The notes beneath the pieces are model-generated. The model made no database searches, had not been told where the DNA came from, and saw nothing but the letters and a program-made list of their open reading frames with translations. This document shows positions 22,751-34,100 of a DNA stretch of 64,000 nucleotides, one piece after another. A program made the translations under genes and the position numbers. Positions within the stretch are counted from its first letter, which is position 1; the number at the start of each line of letters is the position of its first letter. The DNA is from Owenia fusiformis. Its lineage: Eukaryota > Annelida > Polychaeta > Sabellida > Oweniidae. The stretch is taken from the NCBI GenBank assembly GCA_903813345.2, contig CAIIXF020000012.1:30407001-30471000 (forward strand). The letters run 5' to 3'.

Positions 22751-23742
22751 AGTGCCCGATAAAGTATAAAATGCGCATGCGTCCAGGTGTTGATAAACTA
22801 TAAATAGCGAAAATCCAGGGTTTGTCACCACAAGGTAAGCCAGGACGTGTTGAGAGAACAGCTAGTGTTGATATTGAATTTATATGTAGCCAGATAAGTT
22901 TCCTTATTGAAATTACATTTGGTTATTAGCAATACTTTGTAGGTGCTAAATAATAAAATATTTAGAGTATATATGAGAGAAATCGGTCATTTCGAACCTG
23001 TTGAAAAGTTTGTGGCTCTCGGCTACACCGGGGAATTTACTTCCATGAGTACACACATAAATGTGGGGTTCCCCAAGAGGTACGCGACAAGGTGACCTGG
23101 CATCAAATTTGCGACTAAATGCTACTATCGAGAAGATAAAATAACGAATACGACAATAAGTTATTGCATGTGACAATTCCGAGCCTTCATCTCACTGAAG
23201 TATTTTGAAGTGAAAATAGGGTTTTTGTTTTGATACATGGATTCAGATGAACGTAACTTTATTCTGACAACAAATCAAAACTGAACAAAATTGATTGTAC
23301 GTAACAGACAATTTATTGTTTTCCAATGTTTTGCTTGGCTAAACGAATGAAACCAACAAATTATGACATGTAAAATGACAATTTTGAAATGTAAAATTTA
23401 AAAGTGACAAACACAACCTCCCTATCCACTCTTTGGGAGCCCTAGTAAATTAGTAATATGTACATGCAGCAGTGGTAGTGTGCAGCTTATTATCACACTA
23501 CGCTTTGTATTCTAAAGCCTGTTGTTTGTAATTACACTGTTCACTCAACGTATGTTTTGTGTGTGGGCAGTCAACGATAATCATTGTTTTATCCCGGTTA
23601 TATGACCTCGGCAATTATAACAAAACCGTACTAAACGAAAAAACGCAAATAAGAGAAAGCTTTCACACACATATAAAAAATGAACTAGTCTAATCCGCCA
23701 GTATAAACTCTGTGCTATACGTAGCCGGGTCAGGCGCACACT
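22751..23742. mobile_element. Possible 992-bp TTAA element
   Basis: CCTTTAAAGTG at 22,744-22,754 is mirrored at 23,738-23,748, so TTAA flanks short termini AGTG and CACT. Inside are AGTGCCCGATAAAG and an inverted GGCTACGTATAGC, words that also occur at the left end of the 12,608 insert. No ORF is recognised. There is no empty site to prove the ends. Confidence 0.35.
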
Positions 23743-24940
23743 TTAAAGGAGTACAGGCTACAGTGAAGCTGTAAAGGAAGGACGTTTGTTTATTTCCATA
23801 TTTCTGAATGTAAGCTCATACTAGATTTTACATACATGTTTATTCCAAGTGTTCTACTATATATTGTATAGATTCATCAGGCAGTTTTCAGTGTATTATT
23901 AGCAGAAAATCCCCATCGACCACGTAATCACGTGGTAGGATAGAAGTGATATAAATACACCCTCTCCAGCTCACAGCAATTGACTAGCTTATATTCACCA
24001 CTAGCATAGTTCATAGCAAGTGGTGACATCTAATTAATAGATGATTAATCAATTTTATATATGACTTGTAAAATGCCAAAAATCTGAAGTCGCTCTTTTG
24101 AGAGGCCCTCTATTGGATGAATGTGTATAAAATGTCAGAGAATATCTCGAAAATGGGACACGATTTAAGAATGAATTATTTTCGAATGTTTCTTAAAAAC
24201 ATATTGAAAGGATTTTTTCATGATATGCTCATGACATATCCCTGTACGCTTTGCTTGTCTTTTTTCTCAAATTGACCCACGGAAATATGCAATACATCAA
24301 GTTAAAAAAGTGGTACGAATCATAAAAGCGACGTTGGGTGGTTCACTAGTAATTTTTTGATGGAAAATCTAGAAATATTACCCAAATTAATTTAAGACTA
24401 TTCAAAAGAAGACATTCAAATCTATATTATGTAAAAAAAATCAAATTGGTCAGAAGCAGGGATAACGCTCAATTAGAGTGATGAACTTCGTTCTCCAAAC
24501 CGAGAATCATCCTTTCAATGACGTTTAGCCGGACTATTTTAAAATCTAAAATGTCTTGAAAAAGCGTGGCGCGATTTTAAAACAACCAATACTCTTAAAT
24601 TCACAATATTCTTGTTAAAGTTCACACCAAGAAAAAAATTGTTAAATCTTAATTATTCTGGAAGAAACGCGTAATGGAACAATATGCCCATTTAATTTCA
24701 ATGTTATTCAAGGAAAGAGTCAATTGCCCCACTTATTAACTGAGCATATCTTTCAGTAAATGTACATAATCCAAAATAAAGTAGGCATAGTGTTCATATG
24801 CATAACATCATGGTTGCACACTGCTTACTCAGCCGTGAAGCTCGTGTATTTGATCGATCTTTTCCGAAAAATGGTCCCATTGTGAACAACAATAACGGGC
24901 CTAAATCCTATGGGACCATAATTTAATTCACAATTGACAA

Positions 24941-24946
24941 TTTATT
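24941..24946 (-). promoter_or_regulatory. Poly(A) signal AATAAA of the EGF/DUF3011-like gene
   Basis: AATAAA on the minus strand, 81 bp after the stop codon. It is preserved at the same place in copy 2 (51,536-51,541). The 7.4-kb element inserted about 430 bp further downstream and left the signal intact. Confidence 0.6.
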
Positions 24947-25027
24947 CTTAGACAAGCATGTGTATGGATATACAAAGAAACAATATACATGACTTAAAGT
25001 GCATTGCATGTAGCCATCTGGATAGCC

Positions 25028-25145
25028 TCAACGCATCATTGGCTTTGCTTCAAAGTCTACACAGAACCTTGCTCTACATCCACGAGCCACCCACATATCT
25101 CCCGTGTTTTGATCAAAGCCCCATTTGTCCTCAGTACACTTTGTT
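25028..25145 (-). CDS. Exon 14: end of the DUF3011-like domain
   Basis: Acceptor TTTGCAG|AACAAA; stop TGA at 25,030-25,028. Encodes TKCTEDKWGFDQNTGDMWV followed by ARGCRARFCVDF. The GCRA-x-F signature and the WGFD/MWV spacing are what identify the domain. The sequence is identical in copy 2. Confidence 0.8.
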
Positions 25146-28100
25146 CTGCAAATAGAAACGTACAGATCAGTTAACAGAACATTATACGATAAAAAGCCGA
25201 ACGCTAAATACAGTTGATTTGTGAGCAGGTAGGTTCCGGGAATTACGTTCGCATATCATGCACAAGGGGTGTGATCAAACCCCCCATAATATATGGGAAA
25301 ATAACTGACGAATTAAATTTCATATTTTGACCTAAAATCTAGAAATTGAAATATCTGAATCTCTTTTTTGGGTTGAAAAGGGGATTTTCCAAGAACTCTG
25401 AAGATTTTTCCCATGTTCTGTTTTAAGTTTTGTCCTTTCCCTTTGGCCCTTGGGCATACATACTTGTACAGGCCTGATGAATCATATCAATGGAAGATTT
25501 CACTAAACACACCAAAAATTTAAACCAAGAATAAATAACTATTTGACGTCATCCAGCCTCACCTGGACATCTGCCTGTCAACCACCGTGGCCTTTAAGCG
25601 CATCGATCGCATGAATTGAGCGTCGTCATAAACGGAGCACGTTACGTTTCTCCATCGTACACTGAAGCAAGGGAAGCAGTGGGAACCTGGATAAATAAAA
25701 CAATGTTAGAAATAAATACATAGGATTTCGTGAATTATACATTATGATATACTAAGACGTTTGATAAGTGTTGATAGTATAGTCATGATATGGAAACTTC
25801 AAGACCCGCAGACATGCCATTAAAGTTCAGGCGAAATTTTAATGTAAATATAATAATAATTTTTTTAATCAATTTGTTAATAATTGTGGTACTTAATTAT
25901 GCTCCTTGGAATTTCATGACTTCTGTAAGCTATATAAATACATTAATTATGGTTTATACACACAAGTACTGTATATGAATCAAAATGTGCGAATAGTTCG
26001 GTTGACTTTAATAAAATGAATGCAATCAAATATTTGTTTTATTATTCAAAGTTATATTCCTCACTCACATTAATGGAATAGCAAAATATTGATGTCTAAT
26101 TAATCATGACAGTGTCACATGACTTTCGTTGGATATTAGTACAATAACGTCATTTCTAAGGGCAATATAGTGAAATATTGGACCGAGGGCCGAAGGCCCA
26201 AAGTCCAATATTTCACTATTATATTGCTCGCAGAAATGACTTTATTAGTATTATTATTGCGAAAATAATGTATTGACAGAGGATAAATATATTAAGATAG
26301 CTCTGTCAATTTATGGAATGTATGAGGCAAGACCAAATGTCGATTTTTGATTAGTTAACCAAAATTTTACAATGAGATTTGTTTGGATAACTTATAGGTA
26401 GACAATATAATATTGTAGCTAACGGGTAATAGGTGAAGTGTAGCTTTACTGACGGTGTCAACGCGGTAGCCTGACGTCCGTCAACACCAGGGATTGGTTG
26501 TACATAAACATTTTATTTGTATTTTTTATTATAGTATGTAACATAATAATTTCAACCCATTATGCAATATTTTATATAACACATGTAAACACACCAATTC
26601 TGGTGGATAAAATAAACATAAATAAATAAACCACCGTTAACGACCATGGCTGAAATAGCAAGAAAATCTTACGCACTGAACGATATCTAATTTCCCGGGG
26701 AAAAATTGCCGGTCCAGAATATATTCTAGACCCCCACTATGACGTCACACATTTATCGAGTCGATATAGTAAAATGAATGCCTTCTAAACTAGCAGTAAA
26801 ACCCCTAGAACTGGCCCGGCAAGGTGGTAATAATGCTTCTTATTTTTTTTGTCACGTGAAGGACATGGACCAATCAGAGAGTGAGAAATATGTCAGTGGT
26901 ATAATAGTTGAATCTGTTTCACAAGATAATGTTTTACAAATCATATCATCCACAATTAAAGTTACAGGTTTCCATACCTGTCAAGAAGAAATAGACGCAA
27001 TTATGAAAAGTGGATCGTACCTTGGTCACACCGAACTCCTTCCTTTCCCGGCTCACAAAGACATTTGAAATTTCCCCCGAATGTGTTAATACATACGGCC
27101 TTCTTGCCATGGCATGGGCTCGAGCTGCATGTGTCTTCTACATGAAAAAACAACAACTAAAATCACTTGCAAAATTCATAATTAAGAAATTTAGACCGAA
27201 GAGCAGAGGTAATATTGTTAAATACATCCCACATGGCTAAGCACAAACGCTTTCTTTACCCCGAGCGATCGTAGGAAGTGATGGGTTCGAATGCTGTTGT
27301 GCCTAGCCCTAAGAGGTGTATTCGACGATATTGCCCATGTTCTGAGGTTTATATTGCGATTGGAACATGAAAAGTTCGCTATTACGATACGGGCCGCCGT
27401 TATGACGTCACATGTTATTCGTATAACGAAGGGTATTGTTCGTGAATATACCCCGGGTTAAATATTGACTTTGTTCACAGTTTATATAGAAGGCGTACAG
27501 TTATGTTCGAATAGTAGTCAATGATCTACCTAGCTAGGATGTGTCTCTATAAGCCATTCACCACCCACAGTTTACAGGTTTATGAAGCATCTACTAACGT
27601 CAATAGGGATACAATCTATATATTTGACACCTTCGGCCGCATTGTGCAGGCTCATAACTTAAGAAATATAGACCGAAGAGCAGGGATAATATTAGGGCCC
27701 TAAGGGCTTCCCACTAAGGGCTAAGTAAGGGCTTCCCTCCTTCGGTCGTTCAGGGCACTGAAAACGTTTGTGCCTAGCCCTAAGGGTTATAGTCGACGAT
27801 ATTACACCTACTCTGAAGTCTATATTACGATTCGCACATGAAAACTCAACAAAATGTTTCAAGTATTCATTATATATCCGCCATTACTACGGCCCGCTGT
27901 TATGACATAACACATTAAACGTATTACCACGGGCAATGTTCGCAAATATAACCCGGGTGAAATGTTGACTTTGTTTACAGTTTATAGAAGCCGTGAATAC
28001 AGTCATGTTCGAATGTCTAATATGCAAACTATTGATGTGCCATGTTCATGCAAAGTTAACATCATTTTCTACAATCCGATGATGTATTGTATTGTATACA

Positions 28101-31100
28101 ATATAATATAAGTGACTTTATTTTACAGAGTTGTTAATCAAGAAAATGAAACTACGATTTTGACTTTTTCTTTTTCAAAACTGTACAATGCTCTTACCAT
28201 TTGAAGGCCATGAGCAGTTGGTGTTGGAATCAGGTACGTCTGAAAAATAAAATATTTGTGTAATTGAATTGTCAAGCTAAAAAGAATGGAATGTCGCATT
28301 TAGGTAATGACTTAAATTAAGCAGCTCTTGTATATATTGTAAAATCCTGCTCATTTTGGTACATCGAAGCAATTATGATATGTTGGCTGGGTTGAAGATG
28401 TCATATGATGATGTCAGATGTTATAACCTATAACCTATGACATCATAAAATCTAGTCATTACATTCTAGCGTCTTTTGGAATATCACAAGGTGCGACAGA
28501 GTTTATTAGAAAGGTCTATCTCAGGCCCATAGACCGGATTTTCCAAGTGTGGAGGGGTTGCACAGTTTCAAAAATCTTTGACAACTTTGGCCCTAAAAAT
28601 GGCCGAACACACGTAAAAAGGCTCTCATAAGGGAGAAAACGGCAATCAAAATCTTACCTTCGCTGCAGTTCAGCCCTTTCTTGTTTGGAGGACACAAACA
28701 CTGGAATCCTCCGTTCCAGGGGATAGCAACGCCCTCGTTGCACGGAGCTAAAAAATAAACAATCATAGTAGAAATCATACCGTGAGCATTTCAAGATCAT
28801 TGTTTCAGGAGCGCTTACCAAACCAATGAGTTGGACAATGCACGTAATTCCTTACCTTAAGCTTATTTCAAAGACAAAATTAAAGGGTAGGCGTTAAGTG
28901 TTCAGGTTTCTTATTCCATGAGGGGTACATAATTCAATTAACTATGATACTACTGTCGGTGTGAAAGTTTTGACTGTTTCCTGGTTTTAAAATACTTGGT
29001 ATGAAAGTCCCGGACTTTAAAATCTGTAATTGGAATTCCAATGGGAATTACGGTCTTTTGTGGACTTTAAAACCTAGAATTGATTATCAATATTAAGCCC
29101 TACTTCCACAATTATGATCTATTGTCTGAATATGGTAGAAAGTTGGCGTTACTCAAGCTCCATAGGCTAATGCTGAAAACAATTAGATCCTGCCTTGTAG
29201 CACTTTTTAAATTGAACAATTGTCACATCCACAAAAATATATGAATGATATCATGAATCAAAGAAATTTCAACCATGATGTCATCAAATGACATCATCTA
29301 GGGTTGACATGGCAACATCAGCTTGTTTTGTATTTTCCAGGATACTTTTAAGTATGTTAAAATTACCTCGAACCCATATCTTTCATCTATTTTTTTCAAT
29401 ACTGCTCCGCCTGCCCCTGACTCGTGTTAATATAGCAATTATAACTTTTTTCTTCAGGAACTTGTTCATTATAATTCAAGATTCAAATGCATAAATAGTG
29501 TAGGTATACTGAGTGAAAATTTCAGCCAGATTGATTGAGAAACCAAAAAATTAGAGTACTTTAGCAAGAACTTTATGAACGCCCTGTATATTAGAAATCA
29601 TGACCGAGATGAAGCAGGTCCCTAAGGATATAAGTAGCAATGCATCTTAGGATAAATACACTAAATGCCTATGGTTAATATTACTAGATAGAGTAGTGCT
29701 AAGAGTAGTAAAACAGTACCATTTGCATGTTAGAAAATTGAATAAAGAACAATAACAGTGCTTACCCATCTTGCAATCTGTACCGTTTCCTTGGTAACCA
29801 GGTAAACACGTGCAACTAACACCTCCGTTTGTGTTCGCACATTCTGCATTAATATCACAGTTGTTCAGCGCAGGATCTGTGCATGGATCCACTACGGCTT
29901 CCGTACCTGAAATATATAATTTGATTCTGTGTCATTTTGTGTCACTAGACGATTACCATTTACGACAGAGATAATGTAACATTATACATTGTGAGATCGA
30001 GGCAGAATCAACATTTTACTTGCACTGTATTACATTCTTGAAACATTACATGTATTGATAACGATAGAGGTAATACTTTACATGATGTCCCGTTCCCTTC
30101 ATATCCAGTTTTGCAAGTACAATTAACAGCTTCGTCTAAACCAGGGGTACATTTTGCATTATCGTCACAGTTGTTCAGCACAGGATCAGTACATGGATTT
30201 GGCACACCTGAAATATAACTTAATATTGAGTCTTTGGACAATTACCGGCTACGAGGTAGACAAAGAAACATTGTCGATGTGAGATTGAGACAGAACCGAT
30301 TTGTTCTTGTGTATGTTACATTTACTGTGTTAAATATTATGGAAACATTGATAGTGATATAAATACTACTTATCAATGTAAATGACAATGTAAAATTATT
30401 AATGTGAGAGTTAGATAGAAACGATTTTCTACTTGTGCATGTTATATTACATATTGATAACGTTAGAGGTAATACTTTACATGATGTCCCGTTTCCTAGA
30501 AATCCAGATTTGCAAACACAGTTAACCTCAGTTTCACTCACAGGGGTACAGTTTGCATTATAATTACAGATGTTAAAGGGAGAATTACATGGATCTGGAT
30601 AACCTGAAATATAATTTGACATAGCATCTTTGTTTTGTAATAAGACAATTATCAATGTAAATGACAATGTAAAATAATTGATGTGAGAGTGAGATAGGAA
30701 CGATTTTGTACCTGTGCATGTTACATTACATATGTAAAAAAAACAAGAGTTCATTGTTTTTGAAAATCGACACTTGGCAAGCTTTTAAAAACCAGTGTGG
30801 TATAGAAGATGCATCAATAGATGAATAGAGAGAACAAACGAAATCAAAGTTTAAAGTTGAATAGCCAAGTGTAAGCTATGGCCTCGGCTATTATATCCCT
30901 TGTCTTTTAATGACGTGACAGCCGTCTACGAATTGTTATCATTAAATGTTTGATACGGATAGGTAATACTTTACATGATGTCCCGTTTCCTAGAAATCCT
31001 GATTTGCAAGTACAGTTAACACGGTCGTCTGAACCAGGGGTACATTCTGCATTAGCGTCACAGTTGTTCAGCGCAGGATCTGCGCATGGATCCACTACGG

Positions 31101-34100
31101 CTTCCGTACCTGAAATATATAATTTGATTCTGTGTCATTTTGTGTTACTAGACGATTACCATTTACGACAGAGATAATGTAACATTATACATTGTGAGAT
31201 CGAGGCAGAATCAACATTTTACTTGCACTGTATTACATTCTTGAAACATTACATGTATTGATAACGATAGAGGTAATACTTTACATGATGTCCCGTTCCC
31301 TACATATCCAGATTTTCAAACACAGTTAATATGACTTGACATAGCATCTTTGTTTTTGTTAAATGACAATTATCAATGTAAATGACAATGTAAAATTATT
31401 AATGTGAGAGTTAGATAGAAACGATTTTGTACTTGTGCATGTTACATTACATATTGATAACGTTAGAGGTAATACTTTACATGATGTCCCGTTTCCTAGA
31501 AATCCAGATTTGCAAACACAGTTAACCTCAGTTTCACTCACAGGGGTACAGTTTGCATTATAATTACAGATGTTAAAGGGAGAATTACATGGATCTGGAT
31601 AACCTGAAATATAATTTGACATAGCATCTTTGTTTTGTAATAAGACAATTATCAATGTAAATGACAATGTAAAATAATTGATGTGAGAGTGAGATAGGAA
31701 CGATTTTGTACCTGTGCATGTTACATTACATATGTAAAAAAAACAAGAGTTCATTGTTTTTGAAAATCGACACTTGGCAAGCTTTTAAAAACCAGTGTGG
31801 TATAGAAGATGCATCAATAGTTGAATAGAGAGAACAAACGAAATCAAAGTTTAAAGTTGAATAGCCAAGTGTAAGCTACGGCCTCGGCTATTATATCCCT
31901 TGTCTTTTATTTGCAAACACAGTTAATATGACTTGATATAGCATCTTTGTTTTGTCATAAGACAATTATCAATGTAAATGACAATGTAAAATAATTGATG
32001 TGAGAGTGAGATAGAAACGATTTTGTACCTGTGCATGTTACATTACATTTGTAACAGAACAAGAGTACATATTGTTTTTAAAAATCGACACTTGGCAAGC
32101 TATTAAAAACCAGTGTTGCATAAAAGATGCATCAATAGTTGAATAGTCAGTACAAACGAAATCAAAGTTTAAAGTTGAATAGCCCAGTGTAAACTACGGC
32201 CTTTGCTACCCCTCGTCCTTTATTGACGTGACAGCCGTCTACGAATTGTTTTTCATTACATGTTTGATTCTGATAGGTAATACTTTACATGATGTCCCGT
32301 TTCCTAGAAATCCCGGTTTGCAAGTACAGTTAACACGGTCGTCTGAACCAGGGGTACATTCTGCATTAGCGTCACAGTTGTTCAGCGCAGGATCTGCGCA
32401 TGGATCCACTACGGCTTCCGTACCTGAAATATATAATTTGATTCTGTGTCATTTTGTGTCACTAGACGATTACCTATTACGACTTAGATAATATAACATT
32501 ATAAATGTGAGACCGAGGCAGAATCATCATTTTACTTGCATTTGTAAAAGGGAGAACCACATGGATCAAAATAACCTGAACTATAATTTGACAGAGCATC
32601 TTTGTTTTGTCATAAGACAATTGTCAATGTAAATTTTCTTAAACGCGTAGTTGAACTTACGCTTTCAGGTGCACGGTTTGCATTCACAATCATTATGTAA
32701 CTTTTTACTATTAGAGTAGGATTTATTCTGAATATTAAACAAACATGGAACATTATTTCACATCTTGTGCTGGATTTCTTTCGTCAAATTTGTCAACTTG
32801 CACGTATCATGATGATGCTGCTATCGTTAATCCATAACAATTAATTGAAACGGATGTCTAATATTCAATACGACAGAAAACTGAACGTTCATCGTCAACA
32901 TTTCGATTTGAATGTCTTATAATTAATAATATCACTTACGTATAAGTGTTAAAATGTGTTTGAATTGTGCAGTTTTTTTATCACAGTTGAATAAACACAT
33001 CGATGGTCAGTATTTTCCCAACACGTAAAGAATAATTGTCTGTCGTCCGATTTTGTCCCTTAATGCCCCATTCAAAAATAACATGTTTGTTCTTTTCAAG
33101 GGACATTACCAGACAAATAAACGCTGTAATCCAGACATCATCGGACAAAATGGGACGACGACGGACATTGTCCGATTATGTCAGCGGGACAACAGCGGAC
33201 AAGTTTGGACAAAATGGACTAACGGTCAAGCCGGACAATGTCCCATAATTCTTCATTCTTATAAATGACAACTCTAATGACAGGGAATACTTACATGTAA
33301 AACCGTCCCCTTCAAATCCCGGTTGGCAAGTACATGTATAATCAGATCCTCCAGTGGAATAACATTCAGCATTAGAATCACAGGGGACAAGCGTCAAACA
33401 TGGATCGGTTGGCAGACCTTCAATACAATTACATGTTGTGGCATTATTATTTTTATTATAAGATGTTTATCAATTACAACTAAAGAGACAGTGTAACGTT
33501 ATTGGTCTGAAGCGAGATTGAGATAGAAACAATATTGTACTTGTACATTACATATTATGAGGTTATATAATGGTTCATTCTGTATATCGTGTTTATACTC
33601 GAGTGAGTATATGATATATTCACAAGTGAGCGTAGTTGTATACGATGACGATATACCACTCTCCACTGTATATCGTTGTTATAGACCCATGTTATACAAC
33701 TGTAATTGGATTAACACCCAGGTATTTTTATTTTCCAAACTTCAGAGGGCTGGGAATCATTGATGCTCAACGCTTTTGAATACGATAAATGCTGTTTTAA
33801 ATAGGTTTTACGTATGCCAATAATTTCTCAAATTATGAGTTGAGGATATCATGCAACAGGACAACCAACAACCAACTGTCAGAATTGAACGCAATACGTC
33901 GAAAACAGAATACAATGTTTTTGGGGGATTTATCTATATTGTAACCCCTTAGAAGTAATAAATATGGCTTCTCTAAGCCAAAATAATCTGAAGGAAAAAG
34001 CCAATCAGACTGGAACAAATTTGAGCGGGCTTTTTAAATTTAATTTGAATTTTTATTGATGTAAGTGGAAATTCAGGGCTAGGAGCAAGGCTCAGAATTG

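Larger units (their letters stand above)
17064..24512. mobile_element. 7.4-kb Spy-like non-autonomous element with about 300-bp TIRs
   Basis: The termini GGATGATTCTCGGTTTGGAG and its inverse bound TIRs of about 300 bp (17,064-17,365 and 24,215-24,512). The left flank ends TCAAA and the right flank starts TTTCAATG. The paralogous empty site at 51,100/51,101 reads TCAAATTTCAATG, so insertion was exactly between AAA and TTT with no target duplication and no loss. That is the hallmark reported for Spy elements, which are PIF/Harbinger/ISL2EU relatives. There is no transposase ORF inside; the interior is AT-rich and loaded with smaller palindromic MITEs. Confidence 0.8.
1..25838 (+). repeat. Segmental duplication, copy 1 (direct)
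   Basis: Co-linear with 44,682-52,437 in the same orientation. Matching blocks are 1-1012 with 44,682-45,709, 9606-12,607 with 45,706-48,750, 13,099-13,564 with 48,740-49,214, 13,565-13,763 with 50,263-50,458, 15,383-15,802 with 50,459-50,870, 16,840-17,063 with 50,871-51,100, and 24,513-25,838 with 51,101-52,437. The gaps between blocks are later insertions, each ending at clean element termini. The left end is cut by the window edge, so the duplication may extend further. Confidence 0.88.
25839..28197. other. Intron 12 of the EGF gene: repeats and a small ORF
   Basis: Contains a palindrome at 26,145-26,240, a direct repeat (about 27,160-27,512 with 27,645-28,015), and a plus-strand ORF of 96 codons at 26,778-27,068. 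The ORF's protein is unrecognised and is probably part of a repeat. CRE-like TGACGTCA words occur at about 26,740 and 27,395. Confidence 0.5.

Noticed and set aside
26778-27068. 96-codon ORF in intron 12 as a gene
   Set aside because: It is on the opposite strand to the host gene, beside a tandem repeat, with no recognisable domain or splice context.
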